Positions 1 through 9,155 of a stretch of 64,000 bases of DNA are shown in pieces (position 1 is the stretch's first letter; every line of letters starts with the position of its first letter). Source of the DNA: Bauldia sp. (GTDB lineage: Bacteria > Pseudomonadota > Alphaproteobacteria > Rhizobiales > Kaistiaceae). The notes beneath the pieces were generated by a model. The model was not told the DNA's origin. It ran no database searches and saw nothing but the letters and a program-made list of their open reading frames with translations. The translations under genes and the position numbers were made by a program. The DNA is taken from contig JAHCJY010000003.1 in the NCBI GenBank assembly GCA_026126065.1, positions 248,001 through 312,000 on the forward strand, given 5' to 3'.

Positions 1-1
1 T

Positions 2-178
2 CGCATCCGGCTCGACATGCCGCCACCGCCCGGCGGGGCCATCCTCATCGAGGGCGCCCTCCCGCCCGGCGTCGCGTGGCGCGTCCTCACCGAGGTTGAG
101 GTCGCGCGGACCTTGCTGCCGCCGGCCGAGCGCGAGATCGCCGGCCGCTATTTCGATCGCCCGGCAGGCGGCGAGTGA
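2..178 (+). CDS. 3' end of an unrecognised protein upstream of the BatA/VWA gene
   Basis: An open frame enters the window at its left edge and ends in TGA at 176-178. It shows about 58 residues, rich in Pro, Ala and Arg, with no motif I recognise. The stop overlaps the GTG start of the next gene (GTGA at 175-178), the arrangement of translationally coupled genes in one operon. In alphaproteobacterial MoxR/DUF58/VWA operons the gene before a BatA-like protein is usually a DUF58 protein. That is an expectation from context only, because the visible tail carries no DUF58 signature. Confidence 0.65.
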   Translation, partial: RIRLDMPPPPGGAILIEGALPPGVAWRVLTEVEVARTLLPPAEREIAGRYFDRPAGGE

Positions 179-3100
179 CATTCCTCGCTCCCCTCTGGCT
201 GCTCGCCGCGGCGCTTGGCGGGATCGTTCTTCTGCTGCACGCAAGCCGGCGGCGCGAGGTGGCCGTCCCGAGTCTGCAGCTCTGGCGCCTGCTCGGCACC
301 GGCGCGGCGCGGCGGAGGGTCCGCCGATGGCCACCGCTGACGGCCGCTCTCCTGCTTCAGCTGCTTGCGGTGGCGCTTGCCGCGCTCGCACTGGCGCAGC
401 CCCGTATCGTCGGGACCACGGCCGACCACTTCGTCTTCGTCCTCGACAGCTCCGGCAGCATGCGGGCGACGGACGCCCCTGGCAGCCGCTTCGATGCAGC
501 CCGGGCCGATCTTGAAACGGCAATCGCCACCCTGGCCGCCGACGGCGACATCCGCGTCTCGGTGGTCCTTGCCGGCGCCACGCCCCGGCTCGTGGTGGCG
601 CGCCAGACCCGCGTCGCCGGCATGCTACCGCTGGTCGAAGCGCTCGAAGCCGGCGACGGCGGGGGCGACTGGCCCACCACCTTCGCTACGCTGGAGGCGC
701 TGCTGGAGGACGGCGAGACCGCTCGCGTGACAGTCCTCACGGACGATGCGGCCGGCGCAGCGGCTGGGGCCGCGGCAGTTCTTCCGCCCGGCTTGCCCGT
801 CGAGACGGTTCGTTACGGCCGCCCCGACACACCGGATGCGGCGCTGGCCGCGCGCCTGGTCGCGGTGGACGCCGGCGCCGGGCGCTGGCGGATCGAGGGC
901 ACGATTACCCTTGGTGCCGGCGCTCCATTGCCGGCGGAGGTCGCGGTCGCCTATGCGCCGGGACCGGAAGGGGGTCTCCTCGACTGGCCGCCGATCGTCG
1001 TCCGCCCGCCGCGCGCGGGCGAGGGGACAGCGGATTCGCTCATCACCGTTCCGTTCGGGGGCGAACTCGAACTGCCGGCCGCGGGACGCCTTCGCCTGGC
1101 GCTGCCAGGCGACGCCGGCGTGCACAATGACGCGGTGTTCCTTGCCGTGCCGGCCACCGAGGCGCTCCGCGTTCTGATCGTCGGCCCGGCCGACGACGAC
1201 CTCCTGCGCGCTCTGGCTGCGGTGGGGCCCATCGCGACATTCGTCGCCGACCGGCTCCCGGCCGATCTTCGCGACGTTGACCTGGTCGTGGTAACCGGCG
1301 TGGTCGAACGACGGCCCGAGATCAACGTCCTCTGGCTCGGCCAGGGACGCATCGCGGGGGAGCCCGCGCCGGCGCATCTGGCCGTGTCGGACCCGACCCT
1401 GTGGGATGCAATCCATCCCCTTTCCCGCAACATCAACTGGGCTGCGCTCGAAGGGCCCGCAGCCTTTGGCGTGCCCGATCTCCCCGGCGCGGACATTCTT
1501 CTTGCCGCCGGGAACGCACCGCTCCTTCAGGCGCGGACGACGGGCTCCGGCCGGGAGATACGGCTGGCGCTCGATCTTGCCGGCTCTCCGTTCGCCGACT
1601 CTGCCGCCTTCCCCGTTCTTGTGGCCAACATTGCGGCATGGCTGGGCCAGGCCCCGGGGCCGTGTATCGCCGGTCTGCCGTGCCCGCTGGCGGCGCTTGA
1701 TCTCGCCGCCAGCATCGAGGCGCCCGACGGGAGGCCGGCGTGGACCGGAATTGACACCGCAGCAGCGCTGCCCGCCGGGGTGGATCGGGCGTTCATCCCC
1801 ACGCGATCGGGCTTCCATACCGCCATCCGTTCGGACGGCACGACCACAACCTATGTGGTCAACGCGCCTCCCGAGGAGGACGGAATCGCCGTGACCGGAT
1901 CCGCCGGAGGCAGCCTGCCGGCGCCGCCCCTCCGCCTCGGCGGCTGGCTGGCCGGCGCCGTGTTCGTCGCGCTCCTTGCCGAAGCAGTCGTCTCCGGTCG
2001 CGGCCGGGAGCGCTTCCTCAGAAGGACGGCGCTTCGCGCCGGCTCACCTGGCGCCCGGCGTCGTCGCATGCTCCTCGCTATTCGTGTCTTCACGCTCGCC
2101 GCGGTCCTTGCGGGAGTTCTCGCCGCTCCCCTGCCCGTGCGCGAGCCCGCGGAGATGGTCTTCGCCGTCACGGTGCAAGGCCAGGACGGCGCAGCGCCCT
2201 TTGCTGCCGCCGCGACGCAACTGGCAGAAGACGGGCGCGCCACCTGGCTGTCGGCCGCATCCGGCGACGGGCAGAATCTCGAGGATGCGATCCGTCTCGC
2301 CGCGGCGATGCTTCCCGCGGACCGGGCCGGCCGGATCGTGATCGGCTCCGACGGCAACGAGACGTCTGGAGCCATTGGGGCGGCGCTGCCCGGGCTCCTG
2401 GCGCGCGGCATCCGGCTTGATGCCGAACCTTTGCCTGCGATGCCGGCTGGCGAGGTTCTGGCGGGTCGCGTCGAGGCGGGCAGCCATGTCCGGGCGGGCG
2501 ACTCCTTCCCGCTTTCGGCTCTCGTCTGGAGCCAGTCCGGCGGCGAGGCTGCTCTAGCAATTCTCCGCGACGGGGAGCCGGCGGTGTCGGAGACGGCGGT
2601 GCTCCGCGCCGGCTGGAACCGGATCGACACCGTCATGCCGGCAACGGAAGGCCCGACGCTCGTCGAGGTGACCGTTTCGTCCGCCGGCGACGTCTTCCCG
2701 CAGAACAACCGGAACGGGACCATCATAGTCCCGGATCTCGCGCCGCGGATCCTCGTGCTGTCGTCGGACATGGACTGGGGGAACTTCTTCGCCACGGCAC
2801 TCCGGGCGCAGAACCTGTCGGCCGATGTGATCTCGCCCGACCGCGCGCCGCGCGCGCTCGCCGGGTGGCTCGCCTGGGACGTCGTCGTGCTGATGAACAT
2901 GCCGGCGCTGTCGCTGACTACGGCGCAGCAGGAACTCCTCGAAGAAGCCGTCCGGGATCACGGCCGCGGCCTGGTCATCCTTGGTGGCGAGCGTGCCTTC
3001 GGACCCGGCGGCTACTATGCCACCGCGCTCGAGCGCCTTTCGCCGCTGTCGAGCCGTGTGCCGCAGGAGACGCCGCGCTCGGCGATCGTGTTCGTGCTCG

Positions 3101-3666
3101 ACCGGTCGGGAAGCATGCAGGCGCCCGTGGACGACCTGATCCGCCTCGACATCGCAAAGGAGGCGACGCTCGGCGCGGTGATGCTGCTCAACGAGGAGAG
3201 CGAAGTCGGGATCGTGGTCTTCGATTCCGAGGCGCAGGTGCTCGTTCCGATGCAGCGGCCGCGGGAGGAAGTCGTCAGGGCCGCGCTCGCGCCGCTGGAA
3301 CCGGGCGGCGGCACGGCACTCTTCCCGGCGCTCACGGCCGCCCTGGGGATGTTCGAAGGCGTGACGGCCGAGACCAGGCACATCGTCGTCATCACCGATG
3401 GCCTTGTGGAGCCGGTCGATTTCTCGGCGCTGCTCAGGGAGATCGTGGCGGCCGGCATAACCGTATCGACGGTGGCGGTCGGCACGTCCGCGATCACCGA
3501 CAAGCTTGCCAGTATCGCCGCCGACGGCGGCGGCGCCTATCACGCCACGGCGGACTTCAAGGCCCTGCCCGGCATCCTTGCCCAGGAGGCGATGTACCGG
3601 CCACGTCGCCGGTCACGGTCGGCACGCGCCCGGTTCGTTTCGTCGATCGGAGCGCTTCCTTCCTGA
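175..3666 (+). CDS. BatA-like membrane protein with two von Willebrand factor A domains (5' part of a frameshifted gene)
   Basis: Large membrane protein of the BatA/VWA class. The start is GTG 175, coupled to the upstream stop. Residues 1-80 carry the two hydrophobic helices typical of the BatA (aerotolerance regulator) N-terminus. A first VWA domain follows, with the MIDAS motif DSSGS at residue 91. Two more hydrophobic segments lie around 575-600 and 625-650. Then comes a glutamine-amidotransferase-like region around 850-965 (ILVLSSDMDW, VILGGERAFG) and a second VWA domain with MIDAS DRSGS at residue 976. The second half looks like a protein usually encoded separately, so this appears to be a fusion of two neighbouring operon genes with a junction near residues 600-625. 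The frame goes wrong after EAMY at about 3597: the last 23 residues are basic nonsense, while the homologous continuation is in another frame up to 4481. Such proteins usually act with MoxR ATPases; the substrate is unknown. Confidence 0.85.
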   Translation: MTFLAPLWLLAAALGGIVLLLHASRRREVAVPSLQLWRLLGTGAARRRVRRWPPLTAALLLQLLAVALAALALAQPRIVGTTADHFVFVLDSSGSMRATDAPGSRFDAARADLETAIATLAADGDIRVSVVLAGATPRLVVARQTRVAGMLPLVEALEAGDGGGDWPTTFATLEALLEDGETARVTVLTDDAAGAAAGAAAVLPPGLPVETVRYGRPDTPDAALAARLVAVDAGAGRWRIEGTITLGAGAPLPAEVAVAYAPGPEGGLLDWPPIVVRPPRAGEGTADSLITVPFGGELELPAAGRLRLALPGDAGVHNDAVFLAVPATEALRVLIVGPADDDLLRALAAVGPIATFVADRLPADLRDVDLVVVTGVVERRPEINVLWLGQGRIAGEPAPAHLAVSDPTLWDAIHPLSRNINWAALEGPAAFGVPDLPGADILLAAGNAPLLQARTTGSGREIRLALDLAGSPFADSAAFPVLVANIAAWLGQAPGPCIAGLPCPLAALDLAASIEAPDGRPAWTGIDTAAALPAGVDRAFIPTRSGFHTAIRSDGTTTTYVVNAPPEEDGIAVTGSAGGSLPAPPLRLGGWLAGAVFVALLAEAVVSGRGRERFLRRTALRAGSPGARRRRMLLAIRVFTLAAVLAGVLAAPLPVREPAEMVFAVTVQGQDGAAPFAAAATQLAEDGRATWLSAASGDGQNLEDAIRLAAAMLPADRAGRIVIGSDGNETSGAIGAALPGLLARGIRLDAEPLPAMPAGEVLAGRVEAGSHVRAGDSFPLSALVWSQSGGEAALAILRDGEPAVSETAVLRAGWNRIDTVMPATEGPTLVEVTVSSAGDVFPQNNRNGTIIVPDLAPRILVLSSDMDWGNFFATALRAQNLSADVISPDRAPRALAGWLAWDVVVLMNMPALSLTTAQQELLEEAVRDHGRGLVILGGERAFGPGGYYATALERLSPLSSRVPQETPRSAIVFVLDRSGSMQAPVDDLIRLDIAKEATLGAVMLLNEESEVGIVVFDSEAQVLVPMQRPREEVVRAALAPLEPGGGTALFPALTAALGMFEGVTAETRHIVVITDGLVEPVDFSALLREIVAAGITVSTVAVGTSAITDKLASIAADGGGAYHATADFKALPGILAQEAMYRPRRRSRSARARFVSSIGALPS

Positions 3667-4481
3667 CGAACCTGCCCGCCGTGCTGCCGCCGATCGAGAA
3701 CTTCGTCGCGACCACAGCCAAGCCCGGCGCGGACCTCCACATCGTCACCATGAACGACGCCGGCGAGACGATGCCTCTCCTTGCGTCGTGGCGATACGGC
3801 ATCGGCCGGGTGATGGCGTTTGCCACGCACGGTGCCGGCCCTGGTACGCGGCAATGGCTCGCCATCCCGGAGTATCCGCTCCTCTGGGCCCAGGCGGTGC
3901 GCGCATTCCTTCCCGGCGTCGCCGCTCCCGGGCTCCATATTGAACTCGTCCGCGATGGCGATCTCGTCCGGGTCGGGGCCTATGTCATCGACGCTGCCGG
4001 CGCGCTTGTCGTGAACGAGGATCTTGCCGCGGCGCTCGATGGTGGCCCCCCGCTGCCGCTCTCTGCCGCGGGCGACGGCCGCCACGCCGGCTCATTCCCG
4101 GCATCCTCGGGCACCCATGACGTGGCGGTGACCGGCGAAGGATTCACCGCCGCAAGCGCGGTGCATGTGGCCTATCCCGCGCTGCTCGACTTCACCCGCG
4201 CTCATGGCGGTGACCTCCTCGCCGCCGCAGATGTCACGGGTGGCGCGGCTGTTGATGCCGTCACCGCGCTGGAGACTGGCAACGCGTGGCGCATGCGATC
4301 GGAATGGCGCCCCTGGCTCATCCTCGCGCTGATGCTGCTGCTTGCGGATCTCACCCTGCGGCAGGCCCGCCTGCCCGGAGCGCGCTTCCGGGGGGCGCTG
4401 AACCCACCGTCGGGTCCGGTACGCTTCCGTGGAAGCGCGTCCGCACCCGTCGTCGCCGGAACGGGTGCCACGGCAATGTAG
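3597..4481 (+). pseudogene. 3' part of the double-VWA protein, displaced by one base
   Basis: The frame beginning at CCG 3597 continues the preceding gene. It reads PATSPVTVG, then FLTNLPAVLP, then a second amidotransferase-like strand region (LASWRYGIGRVMAFATHG). It ends with one transmembrane helix (PWLILALMLLLADL) and a basic tail. This is the expected C-terminal part of VWA/GATase-like membrane proteins, and the codon usage is normal for the window. No good start codon or ribosome-binding site opens it independently. Joining it to the upstream part needs a -1 step (or one inserted base) in TACCGG at 3595-3600. No slippery heptamer is visible there, so a sequencing deletion or a true inactivating frameshift is more likely than programmed frameshifting. 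Confidence 0.75.
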
Positions 4482-4672
4482 CGCCGGTCGCAACCGGCTT
4501 GCGATATGGACCGCGAGGCCTGGGACCGCGCTGATCATCGTTGGCGGCAAGCGGGTGATTCGTGCCGATGCTGACGCCGGAGACCTGCACTTTTCTTGGC
4601 AGGGAGCCGATCCACATCCTCGGCGGTGTCGGGAGAGCGCCGGTTCGCCGGCAAATGCGCTACTCTCCCGTG

Positions 4673-5557
4673 ATGAAAGTCCCCTCCGCCATAGCCGTCC
4701 TGGCGCTCGCGACACTGCTGGGGCTTGCGTTTGGCCGAACCGCCGCGGCGCAGCCCGCCTGCCTTTCGCCCGCCGCCATCGCCGACACAGATGTCGCGCG
4801 CCTCGCCGCGGACCTTTCCGACGGCGCGCTTTGCCTCGGCGAGAGAACGGTCGAGGAAAACGGCATCGTGTGGCACCTGGTGGTCGTGAGGAACCTGGCC
4901 ATGCCGGGCCCGCTCTGGGTCGTGCCGCATGACGAGGAAGACGAGGGCTTCGATGGCGGCGTGTACGCAGTCTCGCGCTACGGCGGCACGATGGTCGCCA
5001 TAGAAAACGGCGAGCAGCGAATGGTCGGGGACCTCGACCCCAATCGCGCCTTTGCCGTGACGGCGGAGGCGGCGGAGGTATGTGGCGTTCAGCCGGCGCC
5101 GCTCTACGTGGCCGCCATTCTGGAAGCCTGGGACGGGACGCAGCCGATCATCGGGCTCCACTCGAACTGGGACGGGTTTGCGGGCGGAGGCGGGGTCGGG
5201 ACCATTTCAGTGCGACGGCCTGACGAGAAGATGATCCCGTTCCCCAGTCAGGTCGCCACCGGGCGGTTTGCCGACGAGGACACGATCGTCATGCTGGTCG
5301 GGGCGGAGCCGCCCGCCGCCAACCCGCAGGGACAGGACGCCATCACCTGGCTGAACGGCCATGGCGTCCACGTGATCTACCGCCACGTCACTCCTGAGAA
5401 CTACGAATGCACGCTCGCGGACTACCTCACGCTGAACGGGCGGGGCGTCTACCTCAATCTGGAGGTCGAGCGGGGCGACGCCGCGACCATGCCGGCCCTC
5501 ATCGACAAAGCGGCGGAGTACCTCGTCTCGCCAGCATACCGCGGGCGTGCTCAGTGA
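4673..5557 (+). CDS. Secreted putative zinc-dependent hydrolase, AstE/M14-like
   Basis: A 294-residue protein with a classical signal peptide (hydrophobic core ending in TAAAQP), so probably periplasmic. I chose ATG 4673 because the signal peptide begins there; an in-frame extension to 4562 has no such logic. The body has spaced motifs that resemble the zinc site of the succinylglutamate desuccinylase/M14 carboxypeptidase superfamily: HDEE (His86-x-x-Glu89), DPNRAF (Asn124-Arg125), LHSN (His163) and LEVE (Glu264, Glu266). His86, Glu89 and His163 would be the zinc ligands and a C-terminal Glu the catalytic base. The order and spacing fit, but overall similarity to named members is low, so the substrate is unknown. 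It stands alone; the upstream gene ends 191 bases earlier. Confidence 0.7.
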   Translation: MKVPSAIAVLALATLLGLAFGRTAAAQPACLSPAAIADTDVARLAADLSDGALCLGERTVEENGIVWHLVVVRNLAMPGPLWVVPHDEEDEGFDGGVYAVSRYGGTMVAIENGEQRMVGDLDPNRAFAVTAEAAEVCGVQPAPLYVAAILEAWDGTQPIIGLHSNWDGFAGGGGVGTISVRRPDEKMIPFPSQVATGRFADEDTIVMLVGAEPPAANPQGQDAITWLNGHGVHVIYRHVTPENYECTLADYLTLNGRGVYLNLEVERGDAATMPALIDKAAEYLVSPAYRGRAQ

Positions 5558-5914
5558 GGATCAAGGCCGACCGGTCGCTGCCTGCACGCAGGCCGCCGGC
5601 GTCGATCAGGCCACGCGCGTCGACACCTGGGAGGGGCTCGACGTCCGGGGACATGATTCCGCCGCTCCAGATCATGGCCGCGGCCAACCTCGCGCAGGAC
5701 CGCGGCCGCCTGGTCGGTGATAGTGCCGTTCTCGTCGACCATTGGCCTGACCCACGATGGCCGTTTCCCCAAAGGGGTGGTTGTGGTGCGGGAACAAAAT
5801 CACAACCAGTCAGTTGTGTGGAGATCACCGGCCGATCCTTATGGCGCCGGTGCCTGAGAGACCCAGCCCCGCTCAATGGCGCGTGCTCCCGCCGTCCACA
5901 AACAGGGGTGCCCC
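5558..5914. other. Gene-free stretch with possible remnant of a minus-strand gene
   Basis: About 357 bases lie between the secreted hydrolase and the next small gene. On the minus strand, 5772-5551 and 5876-5499 hold two overlapping frames whose plausible stretches (VDENGTITDQAAAVL in one, AAAMIWSGGIMSPDVEPL in the other) could be parts of one decayed gene joined by a frameshift. I recognise no family. A short inverted repeat (GGTTGTG...CACAACC) lies near 5779-5807. No RNA gene is evident. Confidence 0.3.
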
Positions 5915-6247
5915 ATGCCGAGCTATCGCGCTTATCTCCTGGACCGGGGAGATCACATCGTCGGCGTTCAGCTTCTCAGCTGCCGCGCGGACGCCGCGGC
6001 CATCTCCGCGGCCAGCCCGTTTCGGGATCTTCATGACATTGAGGTTTGGGCCGGCACCCGAATGGTCGCCCGGTTGAAGCGAGAGGGAACCTGGACGGAT
6101 ACCACGTTCGGCTCACTGCTCGATCGGCGGTCCAAGGTGACGAACCGCGCAGGTCTGCAAGCGCCGAAGTCGGGACTTCCGAACCCCCCACACCGGGGAA
6201 CGCCGGTCATCAGTTCGGCGACGGTCGTGATCGGGAGTTCTGAATAG
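5915..6247 (+). CDS. Small conserved hypothetical protein (YRAYLLDR...GHDIEVW family)
   Basis: A 110-residue protein whose first 60 residues match a small cytoplasmic family I know from rhizobial genomes: MPSYRAYLLDRGDHI, a middle rich in Ala, then a motif of the type LHDIEVWAGTRMVARL. Members are typically 60-80 residues long and of unknown function. Start ATG 5915 is chosen because the family begins there, although an in-frame ATG exists at 5876. The last 45 residues (RRSKVTNRAGLQAP onward) do not look like the family and may reflect a lost stop codon or readthrough into non-coding sequence. Next to it on the other strand is tRNA-Arg. Confidence 0.6.
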   Translation: MPSYRAYLLDRGDHIVGVQLLSCRADAAAISAASPFRDLHDIEVWAGTRMVARLKREGTWTDTTFGSLLDRRSKVTNRAGLQAPKSGLPNPPHRGTPVISSATVVIGSSE

Positions 6248-6356
6248 AAGGCTTCTCAGTCTGGCTTCGCCCCACATGCTCGCCGATCGGATGCCGAGGC
6301 CTCGCCGACGCGCCAAATGTCTGGCGGGCGCCGGTCGTGCAAGTCATTGAAGTAAT

Positions 6357-6433
<77 letters not shown>

Positions 6434-6524
6434 TACGCCCGGCGTGGCCGGAGCAACAGCGCGATTTGATACAGGATGCGCGGGGGAGGGACAACCGGCG
6501 ACGTGCACCGAGATAGCCACGTTT

Positions 6525-7634
6525 CTAGAGCGGGGCCGGACCTGCTTTTCGGTCCGTCTCGATCAGGGCGATCGAAACCAACGTGCCCGGGTCGGCATCG
6601 ACGGTAGCGACCGAGGCTCCCAGCTGCTGCGCGAGCGCGGTCACGATGCCGGTGCCGAGACCGGGCTTCCCGAGGTCCGGGTCCGTCGGCATGCCGACAC
6701 CGTTGTCGCTCACGGAAAGCGTCCAGCCCGTACTGTGAGTCCGGTAGGTGACGACGATCTTGCCCTGGCGAAGACCGGGAAAGGCATGCTTGAGGGCGTT
6801 GATCACCAGTTCCGTGACGATCAGGCCAATGCTCACCGACGCCTCCGGGCTGGTGGCGCTATCGTCGATGCTCACCTCCAGGCTGATCTTGGCGCGGTCG
6901 CGGATCATCGAGGCGCCGATGCTCTGGCACAGGTCCCGAAGATAGGGCCGGAGCTCCACGTTGGAGAGCGACGAAACCGCAAGCTGCCGCTGAACGGAGG
7001 CGACCGACAGGATGCGGTGATGGGCGTCGTACAGATGCCCGCGCGTCTCGTCCGACTGAACCACCCGAGCGCTCTGCATCAGGACGCTGGCGATGATCTG
7101 GAGGCTGTTGGCGACCCGGTGCTGCAATTCCTGGAGGAGGATCGCCTTCTCGCGGATCAGCGCGTCCTTCAGCCTGTCGTTGGCGCGGACGTCGGTGACG
7201 TCGGTGACGGCCACCAGAAGCCGGACAACGGCCCCGTCGTAGTCGAGCTTGCGGGCGTTCAGCACCAGACGCCGGGATGGGACGCCATCGCGCTCGAGGT
7301 CCATCTCATAGGCATCGACCTCGGCCTGGCCCGAGGCGGTGATACGCAGAAGCTGGGCCAGCTGGGGAACGTCCCACTCCCCGCTGCCGACGCCGGAGAG
7401 CCGGCGCCCGTCGATGCTTGCTGGATCGATCTGGAACACGTTGCAGAACGACCTGCTGGCGGCGATGACGGCGAGGTCGCCCCCGATGAGCAGGAGGGGG
7501 GCGCTGGACGATTCAACCATCGCCATTGCGAGCGTGCGGTCGACAGCCGCTCGAGGAGCCGCGGCGAACGACGCCTGCAGATCCTGGGCGGCGACCTCAG
7601 CATCGGACGGCGGGATGCGAATGCGGGCAGCCAT
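6525..7634 (-). CDS. Sensor histidine kinase, PAS plus HisKA_2/HATPase_c
   Basis: A 369-residue kinase with no transmembrane helix or signal peptide, so cytoplasmic. Residues 30-150 look like a PAS sensor domain. The dimerisation/phosphoacceptor segment LLQELQHRVANSLQ places the phosphorylatable histidine at His172 and is of the HisKA_2 type found in HWE-related alphaproteobacterial kinases. The ATP-binding domain follows with an N box (ELVINALKH, Asn279), G1 (DNGVGMP, Asp310) and G2 (GLGTG near 325). No response regulator is adjacent, so it is an orphan kinase. HisKA_2 kinases often feed the general stress response (PhyR) or light sensing; which applies here cannot be told from sequence. It is followed downstream by tRNA-Arg on the same strand. 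Confidence 0.9.
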   Translation of the reverse strand: MAARIRIPPSDAEVAAQDLQASFAAAPRAAVDRTLAMAMVESSSAPLLLIGGDLAVIAASRSFCNVFQIDPASIDGRRLSGVGSGEWDVPQLAQLLRITASGQAEVDAYEMDLERDGVPSRRLVLNARKLDYDGAVVRLLVAVTDVTDVRANDRLKDALIREKAILLQELQHRVANSLQIIASVLMQSARVVQSDETRGHLYDAHHRILSVASVQRQLAVSSLSNVELRPYLRDLCQSIGASMIRDRAKISLEVSIDDSATSPEASVSIGLIVTELVINALKHAFPGLRQGKIVVTYRTHSTGWTLSVSDNGVGMPTDPDLGKPGLGTGIVTALAQQLGASVATVDADPGTLVSIALIETDRKAGPAPL

Positions 7635-7915
7635 GGCTGACCCTTTCCGCGGGCCGTAGGGGCCCGCATCTCAACCGGCGGCTCGCGAAGCGACGCCATG
7701 CCGGGTAGCAATTCTCGGGCACGCGCGCAGCACGCAGAACGCGAGCGCAGCCTCACCACAATTAACCTATCAGACTATCGCACTCATCGGTGGAGATTCG
7801 GAGGCTGCCGTCACGGAGGGTGAAGCGTTTCCGGGATCAACCCTGCGGGGGGCGGCCGGCCGCGGCGACTGCCGCAGGATTCCTTCCCCGCGGCGCTGGC
7901 TTTCCGCTCACCGGA

Positions 7916-9040
7916 TCAATCGGTCTCCTCCGCCTCCGCTGGCAGCAGCGCCTTGAGCTGCCGCACCCGGGCGGCGGATTCGGTGATGCGGCTGCGCGGC
8001 AGACGGCCATCGACGGCGGCGCGCACGAGCCAGTTCACGGCCTTGCGGGCAAGGTCAGGGTCGTTGTCGACCGAGTTCGACAGGATGATGAGGTCGTTGC
8101 CGGCGGCCGCCGAGGCGATGACGGCGTCTTCCAGGCTCATCAGGTTGCGGATCGCATCCATGTCGAGGTCGTCCGTGATCACCACGCCCCGGTACCCGAG
8201 GATTCCGCGGAGGAGGCCGTCGATCGCGAGGGGCGACAGGCTTGCCGGGGCGTAGCCGAAGTAGCGGTGGGCCAGATGGCCGACCATCACGGCGGGCGTC
8301 CGGCCGGCCGCGACGAGGTCGCGGAAGGGCAGGAGTTCGGCCAGCTGGAAGGTCGATGTGATGTCGACGAAGCCCTCATGCGTGTCGCCGAGCGAGTGGC
8401 CGTGGCCGGGGAAGTGCTTCGCGGCCGTGAGGATGCCTGCCGAAGCGAAGCCGGCGATGGCGGCGGCGGCATACTGCGCGACGATCGCGGGGTCGGCGCT
8501 GAAGGCGCGGCCATAGGCGCCGATGATCGGGTTCCCCGGGTCGTCGAGATCGGCCACCGGGGCGAGGTTGAAGTTGACGCCGATGTCGCGGAGCTGGGCA
8601 CCGGCGGCGGCATAAAGGGCGGCCGCTTCCTCGACCGTCATGGTGGAAGCGACGTTGCGCGCCCGCGGGAACCGCGTGAACTCCTGCGCCGGACCGAGCC
8701 GCTGGACGTCGCCGCCTTCCTGGTCGACCGCAAGCAGCGGCCGCCTGCCCGTGCCGTCGAACAGCTCGACGAGCCCGCGAAAATCCTCGCGGTCGCCGAT
8801 GTTGCGGGCGTGGAACATCACGCCGCCCGCCCAGCCGTGGCGCATCGCCTCGGCAAGGGCGCGCGCGCTGTGACCGGCCGCGGACACCCCGTCGAAGCCG
8901 ATGATGAGCATCGACCCGGCGTCGGGTGCAAGGGCGGCCTCTGCCGGGCCTGCGCGAAGAAGCGCCGGCGCGGCGATGGCGCCCGCCGCGGCCTTCAGCA
9001 TGGTCCGCCTCGTCTCACCGCGAAGCGGACGCGTTGCCAT
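7916..9040 (-). CDS. nagZ: Glycoside hydrolase family 3 protein, NagZ-like beta-N-acetylhexosaminidase, Tat-exported
   Basis: A 374-residue family GH3 enzyme of the NagZ type, which removes N-acetylglucosamine from peptidoglycan fragments. Motifs include KHFPGHG (residues 208-214, the NagZ catalytic loop signature), the following DTH, and ITDDLDM with the nucleophile aspartate at 290/291. AVDQEGGDVQRL is the conserved substrate-side segment. I place the start at ATG 9040, preceded by a strong GGGAGAGGA ribosome-binding site; a longer frame to 9112 lacks one. The N-terminus reads RGETRRTMLKAAAG and then a hydrophobic run ending in AEAA, a twin-arginine signal. Canonical NagZ is cytoplasmic, so export would place this enzyme in the periplasm. 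It may be a periplasmic paralogue rather than the recycling enzyme itself. Confidence 0.87.
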   Translation of the reverse strand: MATRPLRGETRRTMLKAAAGAIAAPALLRAGPAEAALAPDAGSMLIIGFDGVSAAGHSARALAEAMRHGWAGGVMFHARNIGDREDFRGLVELFDGTGRRPLLAVDQEGGDVQRLGPAQEFTRFPRARNVASTMTVEEAAALYAAAGAQLRDIGVNFNLAPVADLDDPGNPIIGAYGRAFSADPAIVAQYAAAAIAGFASAGILTAAKHFPGHGHSLGDTHEGFVDITSTFQLAELLPFRDLVAAGRTPAVMVGHLAHRYFGYAPASLSPLAIDGLLRGILGYRGVVITDDLDMDAIRNLMSLEDAVIASAAAGNDLIILSNSVDNDPDLARKAVNWLVRAAVDGRLPRSRITESAARVRQLKALLPAEAEETD

Positions 9041-9155
9041 TCCGGGTCCTCTCCCTCGCCGGCCCCCGCCGGCAGTTGGCGATAGCAGGCCGATCGCCCC
9101 GGCGAAACTCACCCGAAGCGGTGGTGATGGCTTTGGAAGAGACGATGGCGTGCGT

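Noticed and set aside
3590..3610. Programmed -1 frameshifting in the VWA gene
   Set aside because: No slippery heptamer or downstream pseudoknot candidate; a deletion or sequencing error is simpler.
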